DNA from: Candidatus Fermentibacteraceae bacterium
Lineage (GTDB): Bacteria > Fermentibacterota > Fermentibacteria > Fermentibacterales > JCC-6
DNA: 58,620 nt
Assembly (NCBI GenBank): GCA_016936235.1
Contig: JAFGPK010000077.1
Coordinates: 1-58,620 of the forward strand
Reading direction: 5' to 3'
How positions within the stretch are numbered: position 1 is the first letter of the stretch; every line of letters begins with the position of its first letter. Below the pieces are notes generated by a model. That model searched no databases, was not told where the DNA came from, and was given only the letters and a program-made list of their open reading frames with translations. Shown piece by piece: positions 9,526-18,132 of the stretch. A program made the position numbers and the translations under genes.

Positions 9526-10176
9526 TCAGAAGAGCCCGTCCAGCTTCTGCACCATCCGCACAGCTCCCGCGTAAACCTGAGCCGGGCCCTCCGCCAGCAT
9601 GTAGGCCGGAGTTGTCACTATCTTCCTTTCAGGATCCACCACTGCTTCATCCACTGAGCATTCCACATGGACAGCGCCCATGGTCTCTATTGCCCTGGCA
9701 GTCTTCGGGTCGTTTCCAACGGTCACCCGCGCTCCCGGCACAGTCCGTGCTATGATCACAGGGGCTATGCACATGGCGGCGATGGGCTTGCCGTCACGGA
9801 GAGCATCACCGATCAGTTTCTCAACCTCCGGATTGACCCTGCACCCGGGTCCGTCAGCGGCGAAGGAGCAGAGCGTGAGAGCCGCCCCGAAGCCGCCGGG
9901 GAAGACAACGGCATCGTAATCATCCCTGTCCAGCTCCGAGAGGGGTCTTATGTTGCCCCTGGCTATCCTGGCCCCCTCCTTCAGCGCGTTCCTCGGATGC
10001 CGTTCGGGCTCCTGGGTTGAATGATCCACGGTGGAAGCCTGCTGGACGTCCGGCGCGGTGAAGATCACACTGTACCCCGCCCTGTCCAGGGCTATCAGGG
10101 CAGAGACTGCCTCATGTATCTCAGAACCATCCTTCACACCGCATCCGCTGAGCACGAATGCCACTGTTCTTCCCAT
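9526..10176 (-). CDS. elbB: ElbB-type DJ-1/PfpI family protein
   Basis: 216 residues, nearly the length of E. coli ElbB (217). It shares VLSGCGVKDGSEIHEAV at the start, ARGNIRPL, FPGGFGAA, MCIAPV with the nucleophile-elbow cysteine (C136), and IVTTPAYMLA. ElbB has been linked to isoprenoid metabolism and to glyoxalase III activity; the physiological role is not settled. A longer frame reaches 10218, but ggagg at 10187-10191 is well placed for the ATG at 10176. Stands alone on the minus strand, divergent from the lipoprotein gene. Confidence 0.92.
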   Translation of the reverse strand: MGRTVAFVLSGCGVKDGSEIHEAVSALIALDRAGYSVIFTAPDVQQASTVDHSTQEPERHPRNALKEGARIARGNIRPLSELDRDDYDAVVFPGGFGAALTLCSFAADGPGCRVNPEVEKLIGDALRDGKPIAAMCIAPVIIARTVPGARVTVGNDPKTARAIETMGAVHVECSVDEAVVDPERKIVTTPAYMLAEGPAQVYAGAVRMVQKLDGLF

Positions 10177-10261
10177 GGGAAATCCTCCGTTCAGCTGGTT
10201 CACTGTCAATGCCATCAACAGATACTAAAACCTCCGCGGCAGGTCCAGCATACCCTGGAAT

Positions 10262-10290
10262 TTGCCCATTAACGGCGCGTGATGTATCTT
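10262..10290 (+). promoter_or_regulatory. candidate promoter for lipoprotein gene
   Basis: TTGCCC at 10262-10267, a 17-base spacer, and TATCTT at 10285-10290, four of six matches in each box, 25 bases before the ATG at 10315. The aaaaggag ribosome-binding site lies between. Sequence prediction only. Confidence 0.35.
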
Positions 10291-10314
10291 CTGCCCAACT
10301 GAAAAGGAGTCCAT

Positions 10315-10986
10315 ATGAGAAGGATTTTCTTTGCCGCCGCAGTATCGTCCCTGATCCTTACTTCCTGTTACTACGGTGCCATGCAGAGCGCCCACACGCT
10401 CGGGAAGAACCATATCACCATTACCGGCGGAGCCACCCTTCCAGCCTATTTCTCCGCACAGTCGAAGCAGGAGGCGGAGGAAACCAGGGAAGACTATCTC
10501 GTGGCCTATCCCACAGCTGATTTCGCCATCGGAGCCACGGACAATATCGATCTGGGAGTATCATCCTTCGGCTTCGGGGTCGGACCCATGGTGAAGTACA
10601 ACATCATGCCGCCCCAGGACCCCACCGCCATATCGGCAATGCTCAACATGAACTACGTCATCCCCATGCAGGTGATGATGCCAAGGCTGTCGCTCTGTGC
10701 AGGGCACAGGTTCGACCGTGATCTCGAGATATTCGCAGGAGCCGACATGGGCTACGGCCCGGACCTGGCCAACATTCCCGAGACCTCGGACGGTTCACAT
10801 GACTGGGATTCCGTTGACAACACCTTCTTCTCCTGCCTGCGAATCGGCTGCCAGTACGAACTGAAGCCGCCGGGCAGCCCCAACGCCGGCCGGACCTATC
10901 TTCCGGAATCCATCCTGTTCCAGTTCTCCATACCCCTGGACATATCCAGGAGCATGATACTTGCCGGACTGGGAGTGACCTACTAG
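10315..10986 (+). CDS. putative lipoprotein, barrel-like, unknown function
   Basis: 223 residues. The N-terminal signal ends in the lipobox LTSC (lipidated Cys18). The rest has alternating hydrophobic strands (AIGATDNIDLGVSSFGFGVGP, split here for reading, then RFDRDLEIFAGADMGYG and ILAGLGVTY), suggesting a beta-rich outer-membrane-associated fold. C-terminal Tyr and strand pattern resemble outer-membrane proteins, but a lipidated barrel would be unusual. Good ribosome-binding site (aaaaggag). No named family recognised. Confidence 0.72.
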   Translation: MRRIFFAAAVSSLILTSCYYGAMQSAHTLGKNHITITGGATLPAYFSAQSKQEAEETREDYLVAYPTADFAIGATDNIDLGVSSFGFGVGPMVKYNIMPPQDPTAISAMLNMNYVIPMQVMMPRLSLCAGHRFDRDLEIFAGADMGYGPDLANIPETSDGSHDWDSVDNTFFSCLRIGCQYELKPPGSPNAGRTYLPESILFQFSIPLDISRSMILAGLGVTY

Positions 10987-11014
10987 GAAATCCGAAGAAA
11001 GGTGGAGAAGCGCC

Positions 11015-11830
11015 ATGCCCCTGCCGGACATGCACGTGCACACCAGCGATTCCCCTGATGCAGAGATCCCCGCACGTATCCTCGTCAGGAGAGGCAGGGA
11101 GGAGGGCCTCTCCGCCATAGGGTTCGTGGCGCACCTTGACATGAATCCCGAGGATTCCTGCTACGACTCCTTCGATCCTTTAGGCTATGAGGAATCCGTG
11201 GAGGGTGCCAGAAGGGAATCGGAGAACAGGATCACGGTCATGAAGGGACTGGAGGTAGGAGAGCCCCACCGGTTCCAGGCGAGGGCGAAGGCCCTTGCGG
11301 ACTACTCCGACTACGATTTCATAGTAGGAGCACTTCATCACGTCGAGGGAGCGGGATTGATCCTGGGGGACGAGGTCTTCAGGAACAGCGAACACCTCCC
11401 CATAGTAGAGGAGTACTACCGCGAGACGCTTCGAATGGTTGAGACGGCTGATATGGACGTGCTCGCCCATATGGGGCTGGTCCGAAGGGGGCTGGCCATG
11501 GCCGGACTGGATCACGCCTTTGATGAGATCAGTCTATGGCCGGACCTGCTGAGAGGGATACTCTCCGCGCTGATACAGAGGGAAGTGGCTCTGGAACTGA
11601 ATACTTCCGGACTGCGAAGGAAAGAGAAAACCACATATCCCACTCCCCGGGTCATAGAACTCTACAGGGAAATGGGCGGGGAGCGAATTACGCTGGGATC
11701 CGATTCCCATCGCGATCCCCACGTGTTCTTCGGGCTGGCGGAAGGCAGGATGATTCTTCTCGAGAAAGGTTTCGAGAAGACCTTCATCTACAGGGCGAGG
11801 GAACCTCGGCCGCTGCCTCTTTTCGGGTAG
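11015..11830 (+). CDS. PHP-domain phosphoesterase (HisK-like)
   Basis: 271 residues with the complete PHP metal-binding set: DMHVHT (H7, H9), AHLD (H40), GLEVGE (E80), ALHH (H108/H109), LAHMGL (H152), GSDSH (D230, H232). Length and order resemble histidinol-phosphatase of the HisK type. No other his genes are visible, so the substrate could be a different phosphoester. It lies 28 bases after the lipoprotein gene and ends 9 bases from the convergent epimerase gene. Confidence 0.85.
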   Translation: MPLPDMHVHTSDSPDAEIPARILVRRGREEGLSAIGFVAHLDMNPEDSCYDSFDPLGYEESVEGARRESENRITVMKGLEVGEPHRFQARAKALADYSDYDFIVGALHHVEGAGLILGDEVFRNSEHLPIVEEYYRETLRMVETADMDVLAHMGLVRRGLAMAGLDHAFDEISLWPDLLRGILSALIQREVALELNTSGLRRKEKTTYPTPRVIELYREMGGERITLGSDSHRDPHVFFGLAEGRMILLEKGFEKTFIYRAREPRPLPLFG

Positions 11831-11839
11831 TCTCCGCCC

Positions 11840-12961
11840 TCAACGGGTTAGACCGCGCTCCTCCAGCTCTCGCGTTGCCGCATCGACGCGGTCGGTGGCG
11901 GTTGAGGTTGCCACCCACCGGCACAGGTCCCCCACCCCCCGGTCGAATTCGATTTCCGGCCTGAAGCCAAGCAGTTCCGAGATCGAAGAGCAGTCGGCGA
12001 AGCAGTGCCTGACATCCCCGGCCCTGAACTGGTCCCTGATCATGAAATCGTCGTCGGGCCTGCCGAGGTGGCGGGCGATGGCCTTTGCCATGTCCAGTAT
12101 GCTCGTGGGTCTGCCGGTGCCGACGTTGAGTACGCGTCCGTCAGCGGCAGGGTTCTCCAGCGCCATGGCGCATGCCCGGCAGAGGTCGCGGACATGGACG
12201 AAGTCACGGCTCTGCAGGCCGTCTTCGAAGATAATGGGTGGATTGCCGTTCAGGAGCCTCGAGGCGAATATGGCGCCCACTCCCGTGTAGGGATTGGAGA
12301 GGGCCTGCCTTGTGCCGTACACGTTGAAGAACCTCATGGCCACCGCCGGTATTCCGTAAGCCTGGCCCGTAACAAGGAACATCTCCTCGTGGCTCCTCTT
12401 GTTGATGGCGTAGATCGAGGCCGGGAAGAGGGACTTGGTCTCGGGCACCGGAAGGGGTGTCGACGCCTTCCCGCAGACGGGGCACCTGACCTCCCACTCA
12501 TGCCTTTCCAGCTGTTCGGAAGGGCGCAGACGGGGAGCGAAATCTCCGCATTCACAGCATCGGTAAAGCCCCTCGCCGTAGATGGACATGGAGCTGGCCA
12601 CGAGCATCTTCCTGATGCTGTCCCTTCTCCTGACCGCCTCCTCGAGGACCACGGAGGCTCCCAGCGCATTAACCGACGTGTAGTGCTCCATTCGGTACAT
12701 TGACTGCCCGACTCCCACCGCCGCCGCGAAATGGACAAGAATGTCGCATCCTTCAAGGGCTCCGGCAACGTCCGACCGGTTCCTCACATCTCCCACCATC
12801 AGCTGGACCGAGGGGTCGAGATAGTCCGGCCTGGAAGGGGAATCACCATGAACCTGTGGGTCGAGGCTGTCCAGGGCACGCACCTGGTAGCCCTTCTCAA
12901 GAAGGAGATCGGCAAGGTGCGATCCTATGAAACCCGCTCCGCCTGTAATCAGTACTCTCAT
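11840..12961 (-). CDS. NAD-dependent sugar epimerase/dehydratase with Cys4 insert
   Basis: Extended short-chain dehydrogenase, 373 residues, cytoplasmic. NAD-binding TGGAGFIGSH at 6-15, the SSMS serine region near 123-126, and the catalytic YxxxK at Y184/K188. Between them a cysteine insert, C135/C138 and C160/C163, looks like a zinc ribbon. Such an insert is, from memory, typical of dTDP-L-rhamnose 4-epimerase-like enzymes; the exact sugar is not certain. It probably supplies an activated sugar for the neighbouring glycosyltransferases. Own candidate promoter at 13033-13061. Confidence 0.87.
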   Translation of the reverse strand: MRVLITGGAGFIGSHLADLLLEKGYQVRALDSLDPQVHGDSPSRPDYLDPSVQLMVGDVRNRSDVAGALEGCDILVHFAAAVGVGQSMYRMEHYTSVNALGASVVLEEAVRRRDSIRKMLVASSMSIYGEGLYRCCECGDFAPRLRPSEQLERHEWEVRCPVCGKASTPLPVPETKSLFPASIYAINKRSHEEMFLVTGQAYGIPAVAMRFFNVYGTRQALSNPYTGVGAIFASRLLNGNPPIIFEDGLQSRDFVHVRDLCRACAMALENPAADGRVLNVGTGRPTSILDMAKAIARHLGRPDDDFMIRDQFRAGDVRHCFADCSSISELLGFRPEIEFDRGVGDLCRWVATSTATDRVDAATRELEERGLTR

Positions 12962-13032
12962 CTGCAGCTTTCCAATCCTCGCCCTGCCCCGCTACGGATA
13001 GGGGTTCTGTGATCCTCCGGCCGAACAGCAGA

Positions 13033-13061
13033 AGTATACAAGCCGGTCCCCCGCGGGACAA
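13033..13061 (-). promoter_or_regulatory. candidate promoter of the epimerase gene
   Basis: On the minus strand, TTGTCC (13056-13061), a 17-base spacer and TATACT (13033-13038): four and five matches to the sigma-70 boxes. Transcription would begin about 65 bases before the epimerase ATG. This is one of the better promoter candidates in the window. Confidence 0.5.
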
Positions 13062-13138
13062 TCCGGAATTACATGCCGGAGATTCAAAAACACCTGCTGC
13101 TGTGCGTTCCCCGTTGCACTTTCGTATAGTACATACCC

Positions 13139-13154
13139 CGTGATATGAATCACA
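13139..13154. promoter_or_regulatory. CRP/FNR-family-like palindrome
   Basis: CGTGA-TATGAA-TCACA matches the CRP consensus TGTGA-N6-TCACA at nine of ten half-site positions. It lies 15 bases before the GTG start of the radical SAM gene and just before its ribosome-binding site (aaagga, 13159-13164). If bound it would probably repress the plus-strand gene; it is also upstream of the minus-strand epimerase promoter. No regulator gene is in the window. Confidence 0.4.
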
Positions 13155-13169
13155 TATGAAAGGAAATCC

Positions 13170-14624
13170 GTGCGAATAGCCCTTGTGGTCCCTCCATGGG
13201 GACCGGATGACATCAGAGCCAAAGACACCAGGGGAATATCCGGATGCTGGCCCACCCCCGGGCTGCAGTACGTCGCGGCGGTCCTGAGGGACGCCGGCCA
13301 CGAGATACTTTTCCTGGAAGGCTTCTTCTACAGCAACGAGGAGATGCTGGAAAGGATAAGGGAGTTCAGGGCCCGGGCACTGGGCGTATATGTTATAAGT
13401 CTTCTCTGGGACAAGGCGAAACCCTTCATAGAGAGAGCGAAGGAACAGGACCCGCAGCTCTTCACCTTCATCGGCGGGCACGGCGCAACAGCCATGCCTG
13501 AATCGCTGATGAAAAGCACGTCCGCACTGGACGCCATCGTAATAGGCGAAGGGGAGATGACTTCCAGGGAACTGGTGGGCGCCCTGGAGAACGGAGAGGA
13601 CCTGAAGAACATCAGGGGACTCCTGGTCAGAGACGGCGAGGGGCTTCACAGGACGCCGTTAAGAGAGATGATGGAGGACCTGGATCAGCTCCCGTTCCCG
13701 GCGGTGGACCTTTGCGAGATGGACCGATACTACCCGAGCTTCGAGCAGGTATCTACGGTTCCGGCCATGCAGATGCTTGCCAGCAGGGGCTGCAACGGCA
13801 GCTGTCTTTACTGCTACAAGATGTACGGGAGCAGGATACGCCTTCGAGACCCTGTGCGGGTTGTGGACGAGATCGAGTACTACATCAGGAACTACGGCAC
13901 CAGGGAGATCAAGTTCTGGGACGAGCATTTCTCCCACGACCACGACCACGTATACGAGATCTGCGATGAGATAATCAGGAGGAAAGTAAGGGTAAGGTGG
14001 TGGGTGTCCTGCAGGGCCGACTCCGTTGACAGGCCGCTTCTCCGGGCAATGAAGAAAGCCGGCTGCTGGTGCATCAACTACGGAGTGGAGAGCGGCGTAC
14101 AGAAGCATCTGGATACGCTGATGAAGCACGAGACCGTAGACCAGATAAGAGAGGCGGTGAGACTCACTCACAGCGTCGGTATCAAGACCCATACGACATA
14201 CATATTCGGCATACCCGGAGAGACTTTCGAGGACGGCCTTGAGACGATAGAGTTCGCCAAAGAGCTCAACTCATTCACCGTGGAATTCTTCCCCATAACT
14301 CCGTTCCCGGGTACACCGCTCTACAAGGGCGTGCACAAGGGCCTGTTCGGCACCATGTCCTCCGCTCTCAGCGACCAGGGGATGCTCCTTGACAGGCCCT
14401 GTTTCGTTCCTTTCACCATGACGGCGGACGAGATCATGGAACTGAGGAGACTTGCCTACACCAGGTACTTCCTGCGTCCGGGTTTTCTCCTGTACAGGCT
14501 TACCAACATCATGTCCCCCTTCCAGCTCCGGGCCATCTTCCATGGTGCAGGGAGCCTCTTCATGATGCTGTGGGAACAGCTAACATCGCTATGGAAAAAG
14601 AGACGGTCCGGATCTCGGTCGTAG
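13170..14624 (+). CDS. B12-binding-type radical SAM protein 1
   Basis: 484 residues. N-terminal Rossmann-like domain (1 to about 150) of the cobalamin-binding type, with IGGHGATAMPE and VIGEGE. The classical DxHxxG cobalamin motif is not obvious, so B12 binding is uncertain. Radical SAM core with C208, C212, C215 (CNGSCLYC) binding a 4Fe-4S cluster, then YGVESG and FGIPGET. Ends with an FLRPGFLLYRL segment shared in pattern with the other such enzymes here. GTG start after aaagga. First of four genes with overlaps or tiny gaps that include three glycosyltransferases; substrate unknown. Confidence 0.9.
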   Translation: MRIALVVPPWGPDDIRAKDTRGISGCWPTPGLQYVAAVLRDAGHEILFLEGFFYSNEEMLERIREFRARALGVYVISLLWDKAKPFIERAKEQDPQLFTFIGGHGATAMPESLMKSTSALDAIVIGEGEMTSRELVGALENGEDLKNIRGLLVRDGEGLHRTPLREMMEDLDQLPFPAVDLCEMDRYYPSFEQVSTVPAMQMLASRGCNGSCLYCYKMYGSRIRLRDPVRVVDEIEYYIRNYGTREIKFWDEHFSHDHDHVYEICDEIIRRKVRVRWWVSCRADSVDRPLLRAMKKAGCWCINYGVESGVQKHLDTLMKHETVDQIREAVRLTHSVGIKTHTTYIFGIPGETFEDGLETIEFAKELNSFTVEFFPITPFPGTPLYKGVHKGLFGTMSSALSDQGMLLDRPCFVPFTMTADEIMELRRLAYTRYFLRPGFLLYRLTNIMSPFQLRAIFHGAGSLFMMLWEQLTSLWKKRRSGSRS

Positions 14625-15601
14625 TACCCGCTCACAACGGCGGGGACACAATAGAGCGGGTGCTGACTGCACTGAAGAGAGGCCTTGAGGGCGAGGATGA
14701 GCTCATCGTGGTCGATGACAGGTCCACTGATGGTACCGCAGTCCTGGCCGCAGGTCTGGGCGCTCGGGTGATACCCAGCGCTGGGAAACCCGGAGCAGCC
14801 GGCGCCAGGAACACGGGAGCCGCTGCTGCAGCGGGCGGATGGGTGCTCTTCGTGGACAGCGACGCCGTTGCTCCTCACGGCTGGCGGGAAAGGCTTATGG
14901 AGGCCATCCAGAAGGGAGCCGATGGTGTGCAGGCTGTGTACGACAGGGAAACGGTGGGCGATGACGCGGCTACCTTCTACAAGAATTTCTACTACCATTA
15001 CACATTCACCAGGAGGATAAAGGGCGAGTACATAACCGGATGCGGCACCTTCTTCTTCGCTGTTCGCAGGGAGCTGTTCACGGAGCTTGGTGGATTCGAC
15101 GAGAACATACCGGGAGCCACTGTCGAGGATGCGGATTTCGCGGCAAGGCTTGTTTCAGGCGGGGGTAGGATCAGGATAGCAAGGGACCTGGAAGTGCTTC
15201 ACCTCAGGAGGTACACCTTCGGGCAGCTGATGAGGTACGAGTGGATCATGATGGTATCCAAGGTGCTCTACCTGTTCAGAAGGGATGGTAACCACGGATC
15301 CCCATCGGTTTCCATGGCGAGGCCTTTGGAGATGGTCCCGGTTCTCCTGGGGGCCGTCGCCGTCTGGCCGCTCCTGGCGGGGCTGGTCCTCGCCGCAGCA
15401 GGGTTCGTTCCCGGAGCAGGAGCGGCTCTGATGGGTTTGATGCTGATAGCGGCCGGACATCTCGGATTCTGGAAGGCGGCGGTTGCTAACGGAGGATGGA
15501 GGGGTTTCAGTGCTGTCTGGATAACATTCCCCGACCTGGCCCTCGTGATACCTGCGTTACTGTTCGGCCTGGTCTCCCATCTGGCAGGGAGGAAGTACTG
15601 A
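14591..15601 (+). CDS. family 2 glycosyltransferase with C-terminal membrane helices
   Basis: About 336 residues. GT2 nucleotide-sugar-binding start ISVVVPAHNGG, DDRSTDGT, then GAAGARNTG and the DxD-type FVDSDAV; VEDADF is the likely catalytic-base region. Two or three hydrophobic helices close the protein, so it acts at the inner membrane. Overlaps the radical SAM gene by 34 bases. An in-frame GTG at 14570 would add seven residues; the ATG at 14591 is preferred because the fold begins immediately after. It resembles the minus-strand GT2 at 18133-19257, including the FYY-FY and HL-RYTF-QLM type segments, so the two are paralogues. Confidence 0.88.
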   Translation: MEKETVRISVVVPAHNGGDTIERVLTALKRGLEGEDELIVVDDRSTDGTAVLAAGLGARVIPSAGKPGAAGARNTGAAAAAGGWVLFVDSDAVAPHGWRERLMEAIQKGADGVQAVYDRETVGDDAATFYKNFYYHYTFTRRIKGEYITGCGTFFFAVRRELFTELGGFDENIPGATVEDADFAARLVSGGGRIRIARDLEVLHLRRYTFGQLMRYEWIMMVSKVLYLFRRDGNHGSPSVSMARPLEMVPVLLGAVAVWPLLAGLVLAAAGFVPGAGAALMGLMLIAAGHLGFWKAAVANGGWRGFSAVWITFPDLALVIPALLFGLVSHLAGRKY

Positions 15602-15603
15602 CC

Positions 15604-17376
15604 ATGGGAAGAAAGACCTGCCTGGTCTCGGGACTGCTGCTGGCGGCATTTTTCGCTGTATATAGAATGGCCGGGCTTCTGCCCCTCGGACCCATGGACA
15701 AGGCGGTCCAGCTCCTCCTCCTTCTTCCGGCGGCGGTACTGATCGGAGTGTGGGCCTCGAGGAAATTCTCCTTCGACCTCGCGGGTACCCTGCTTCGAAG
15801 GATTGAAGGGATCCCCTCCCGGCATTTCATGGGGACCCTGCTGTGCGTTCTGGCGGTTTTCTCGGTATGGATGGTCTACGGTCCCTTCGAGGGTATACCA
15901 AAAGGCGGGGACGAAGTGGCGTACTTCTTCCAGTCGAAGATATACGCCGCCGGAGAGATGTCGGCTCCGGTGCCGGGTGTAAGCGATCCGTCCGCACACT
16001 TTCCCTTCCGCCATTTCGTCTTCGACCAGGGAAGATGGTTCATAGTGTACACCCCCTTCCATTCCCTTCTGATGGCGCCGTTCACGGCGGCAGGCGCTGC
16101 GCCTATGCTCGGTCCGCTGGAGGGGCTGCTCTCCTTCCTTGGACTGTACCTGCTCATCAGGCTCTGGGCCGGAGAGCTGATGGCCAGGGTGAGTGCCCTG
16201 CTGCTTCTGTCTTCGCCCTTCTTTCTATTCATGACCACCACCTTCATGGCCCATAACACCAATCTCATGCTGGTCACATGGTCCCTCTACCTCATCTCCA
16301 TGAGGGTCAAGGGAGGCGGAGCGGGTTTCAGCCTTGGCGGAGGCCTGCTCATGGGCCTGGCGTTCAGCACGAAACCCTATCCCGTACTCGTATGGCTTGC
16401 TTTCGTACCTATTGCGGTAATAGTCGGCTGCAGGAAGAGGTGGTTCGCGATACTGGCTCCGGCAGCTCTCGCAGCGGCACTCCCCTTCGCGCTCTTTCTG
16501 GTGACCAACCACTACTACACAGGAAGTCCATTCAAGGCCGGGTATGACATGATTCGGGGAGGCAAGCTCATAGGGTTCGGTCCGGACAAGGCCTGGTTCC
16601 CCGAGTACGGCGATTATGCGCATACGCCTGTCAGGGGACTCATGAACCTGGCCCGTCAGGCTGGAGTTGGAAGTACGATACTCTTCGGGTGGCCTTTTCT
16701 GTCGCTGGTCCCGATGCTGCTCTCAGTCCGTGCCGTCAGACGGGACAGACGGATCCTGTGGCTCTACCTACCCATCTGTCTCATGATGGTTCTAATGTGG
16801 CTGCACTACTGCCCGGCGATAGACTACGGTCCTAGGCACTACTACACCTTCCTGCCCGTTATCATCCTGCTCTCCGCCCTGGGGCTGAGGGAGGCCCTGG
16901 GATTTGCCGGGGAGAGGAAAGGGATCAGTGGCAGGAACCAGGTGACCGTGACCGTCCTGGGCCTTTTCCTGGTGAACCTCCTCGTCTACATCCCGGAGGG
17001 CATTAATCTGAGGTCGGGACCCTGGCAGACCATCGACAGGATACCTGAGGAGATGGCCCGGGACTATGTGACGGAGCCGGCCGTGGTCTTCATGCAGGCC
17101 GGCCAGCACGGCTACCCAAACATCTGCAGCGGGCTGAATTTCGACTCGCCGTTCCTGGACGGTCCTGTTATCTACTGCGCTCATCAGACCACCGGTGAGG
17201 ACGTCGAGTTCATGGAATCGCTCGACGAAAGGAACCCCTACCTCTACTGGTTCGACGGCGAATCGTTCCATATCGAGGAATGGACGCCGGGACTCTCGGA
17301 AGAGATAGCGCCTACCAGGAGCATGGAATACCACACATATTTGCACCAGCCGGATCCCGAGGAACCAATCCAGTGA
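15604..17376 (+). CDS. GT39-like integral membrane glycosyltransferase
   Basis: 590 residues with about twelve hydrophobic helices. Acidic residues in the first large outside loop (GGDEVAYFF, near residue 100) resemble the catalytic Asp/Glu of ArnT/PMT-type GT-C enzymes that use polyprenyl-phosphate sugars, here most likely in the periplasm. The soluble C-terminal part is about 110 residues. ATG at 15604 follows gggagga; a longer frame to 15496 lies inside the preceding gene and is rejected. Neighbouring polyprenyl-phosphate-type GT2 (17373) would be a natural donor maker. Acceptor unknown. Confidence 0.75.
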   Translation: MGRKTCLVSGLLLAAFFAVYRMAGLLPLGPMDKAVQLLLLLPAAVLIGVWASRKFSFDLAGTLLRRIEGIPSRHFMGTLLCVLAVFSVWMVYGPFEGIPKGGDEVAYFFQSKIYAAGEMSAPVPGVSDPSAHFPFRHFVFDQGRWFIVYTPFHSLLMAPFTAAGAAPMLGPLEGLLSFLGLYLLIRLWAGELMARVSALLLLSSPFFLFMTTTFMAHNTNLMLVTWSLYLISMRVKGGGAGFSLGGGLLMGLAFSTKPYPVLVWLAFVPIAVIVGCRKRWFAILAPAALAAALPFALFLVTNHYYTGSPFKAGYDMIRGGKLIGFGPDKAWFPEYGDYAHTPVRGLMNLARQAGVGSTILFGWPFLSLVPMLLSVRAVRRDRRILWLYLPICLMMVLMWLHYCPAIDYGPRHYYTFLPVIILLSALGLREALGFAGERKGISGRNQVTVTVLGLFLVNLLVYIPEGINLRSGPWQTIDRIPEEMARDYVTEPAVVFMQAGQHGYPNICSGLNFDSPFLDGPVIYCAHQTTGEDVEFMESLDERNPYLYWFDGESFHIEEWTPGLSEEIAPTRSMEYHTYLHQPDPEEPIQ

Positions 17377-18107
17377 AAGGCGTCGACCTGAAAAACCGGA
17401 AAGTAGTCTGCTATATGCCGGCCTACAACGCCGAGGATCTCATGGAGCCCGTCATCAGGGACATCCCGGACGACGCCATGGCCATTATCGACACACTGCT
17501 GATAGTGGACGATGGATCCACAGACGGAACAGCCGACATTGCAGACGCTCTCTCGCAGGAGTTTCCCGGCATAACGCTGCTAAGGCACTCCGGGAACAGG
17601 GGTTACGGCGCCGCCCAGAAGACCGCCTTCGACTGGACTTTGGAGAACGGGGGCGAGATAGCGGTGATGCTTCATTCCGACGGGCAGTATCCTCCGGAAT
17701 ACCTGATGCCCATGCTGGAACCTTTCAGCAGCGGTGCAGAAGTCGTGGGGGGAAGCCGTGTCCTCTTTGGAGACATGAGAAAGGGCGGTATGTCCAAAAC
17801 CCGTTTCTACGGCACCATATGGCTCAATGCACTGGAGAACCTCGTTTTCAGACAGAAGCTCACCAGCTACCACAGCGGTTACAAAGCCTACAGCGCAAAA
17901 GCACTGAAGGAGATTCCCTACAGAGGGTATTCGAATACCTTCAATTTCGATTCAGAGATGCTTGTCGGAGCCATACGCGCCAAGCTCCCAATAGACGAGG
18001 TGCCCATTCCCACGATCCACGGGCAGGGCTTCTCCAGTCTCAGACCCGTTCCATACGGCCTGTCCGTCCTGCGGACAGTAGCAAGGTATGTTTTCGGAAG
18101 GATATAG
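17373..18107 (+). CDS. polyprenyl-phosphate sugar synthase-like GT2
   Basis: 244 residues of the DPM1-like type: VVCYMPAYNAED, DDGSTDGTAD, HSGNRGYGAA and LHSDGQYPPE with the DxD. No membrane helices are evident. Such enzymes load a sugar onto polyprenyl phosphate, which GT-C enzymes such as the preceding gene use. The GTG at 17373 shares four bases (GTGA) with that gene's stop and has gagga upstream, so coupling is likely. A longer frame to 17280 lies inside the upstream gene. Confidence 0.88.
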   Translation: MKGVDLKNRKVVCYMPAYNAEDLMEPVIRDIPDDAMAIIDTLLIVDDGSTDGTADIADALSQEFPGITLLRHSGNRGYGAAQKTAFDWTLENGGEIAVMLHSDGQYPPEYLMPMLEPFSSGAEVVGGSRVLFGDMRKGGMSKTRFYGTIWLNALENLVFRQKLTSYHSGYKAYSAKALKEIPYRGYSNTFNFDSEMLVGAIRAKLPIDEVPIPTIHGQGFSSLRPVPYGLSVLRTVARYVFGRI

Positions 18108-18120
18108 CCGGGTCCCGGCT
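18106..18120. terminator. short GC hairpin between convergent genes
   Basis: The inverted repeat agccggg-t-cccggct overlaps the stop of the plus-strand GT2 and precedes the stop of the minus-strand GT2 at 18133. Sterically the stem is 5 bp with a 5-base loop. No T-run follows, so termination activity is only possible. Confidence 0.35.
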
Positions 18121-18132
18121 CTCAGGTACTTA

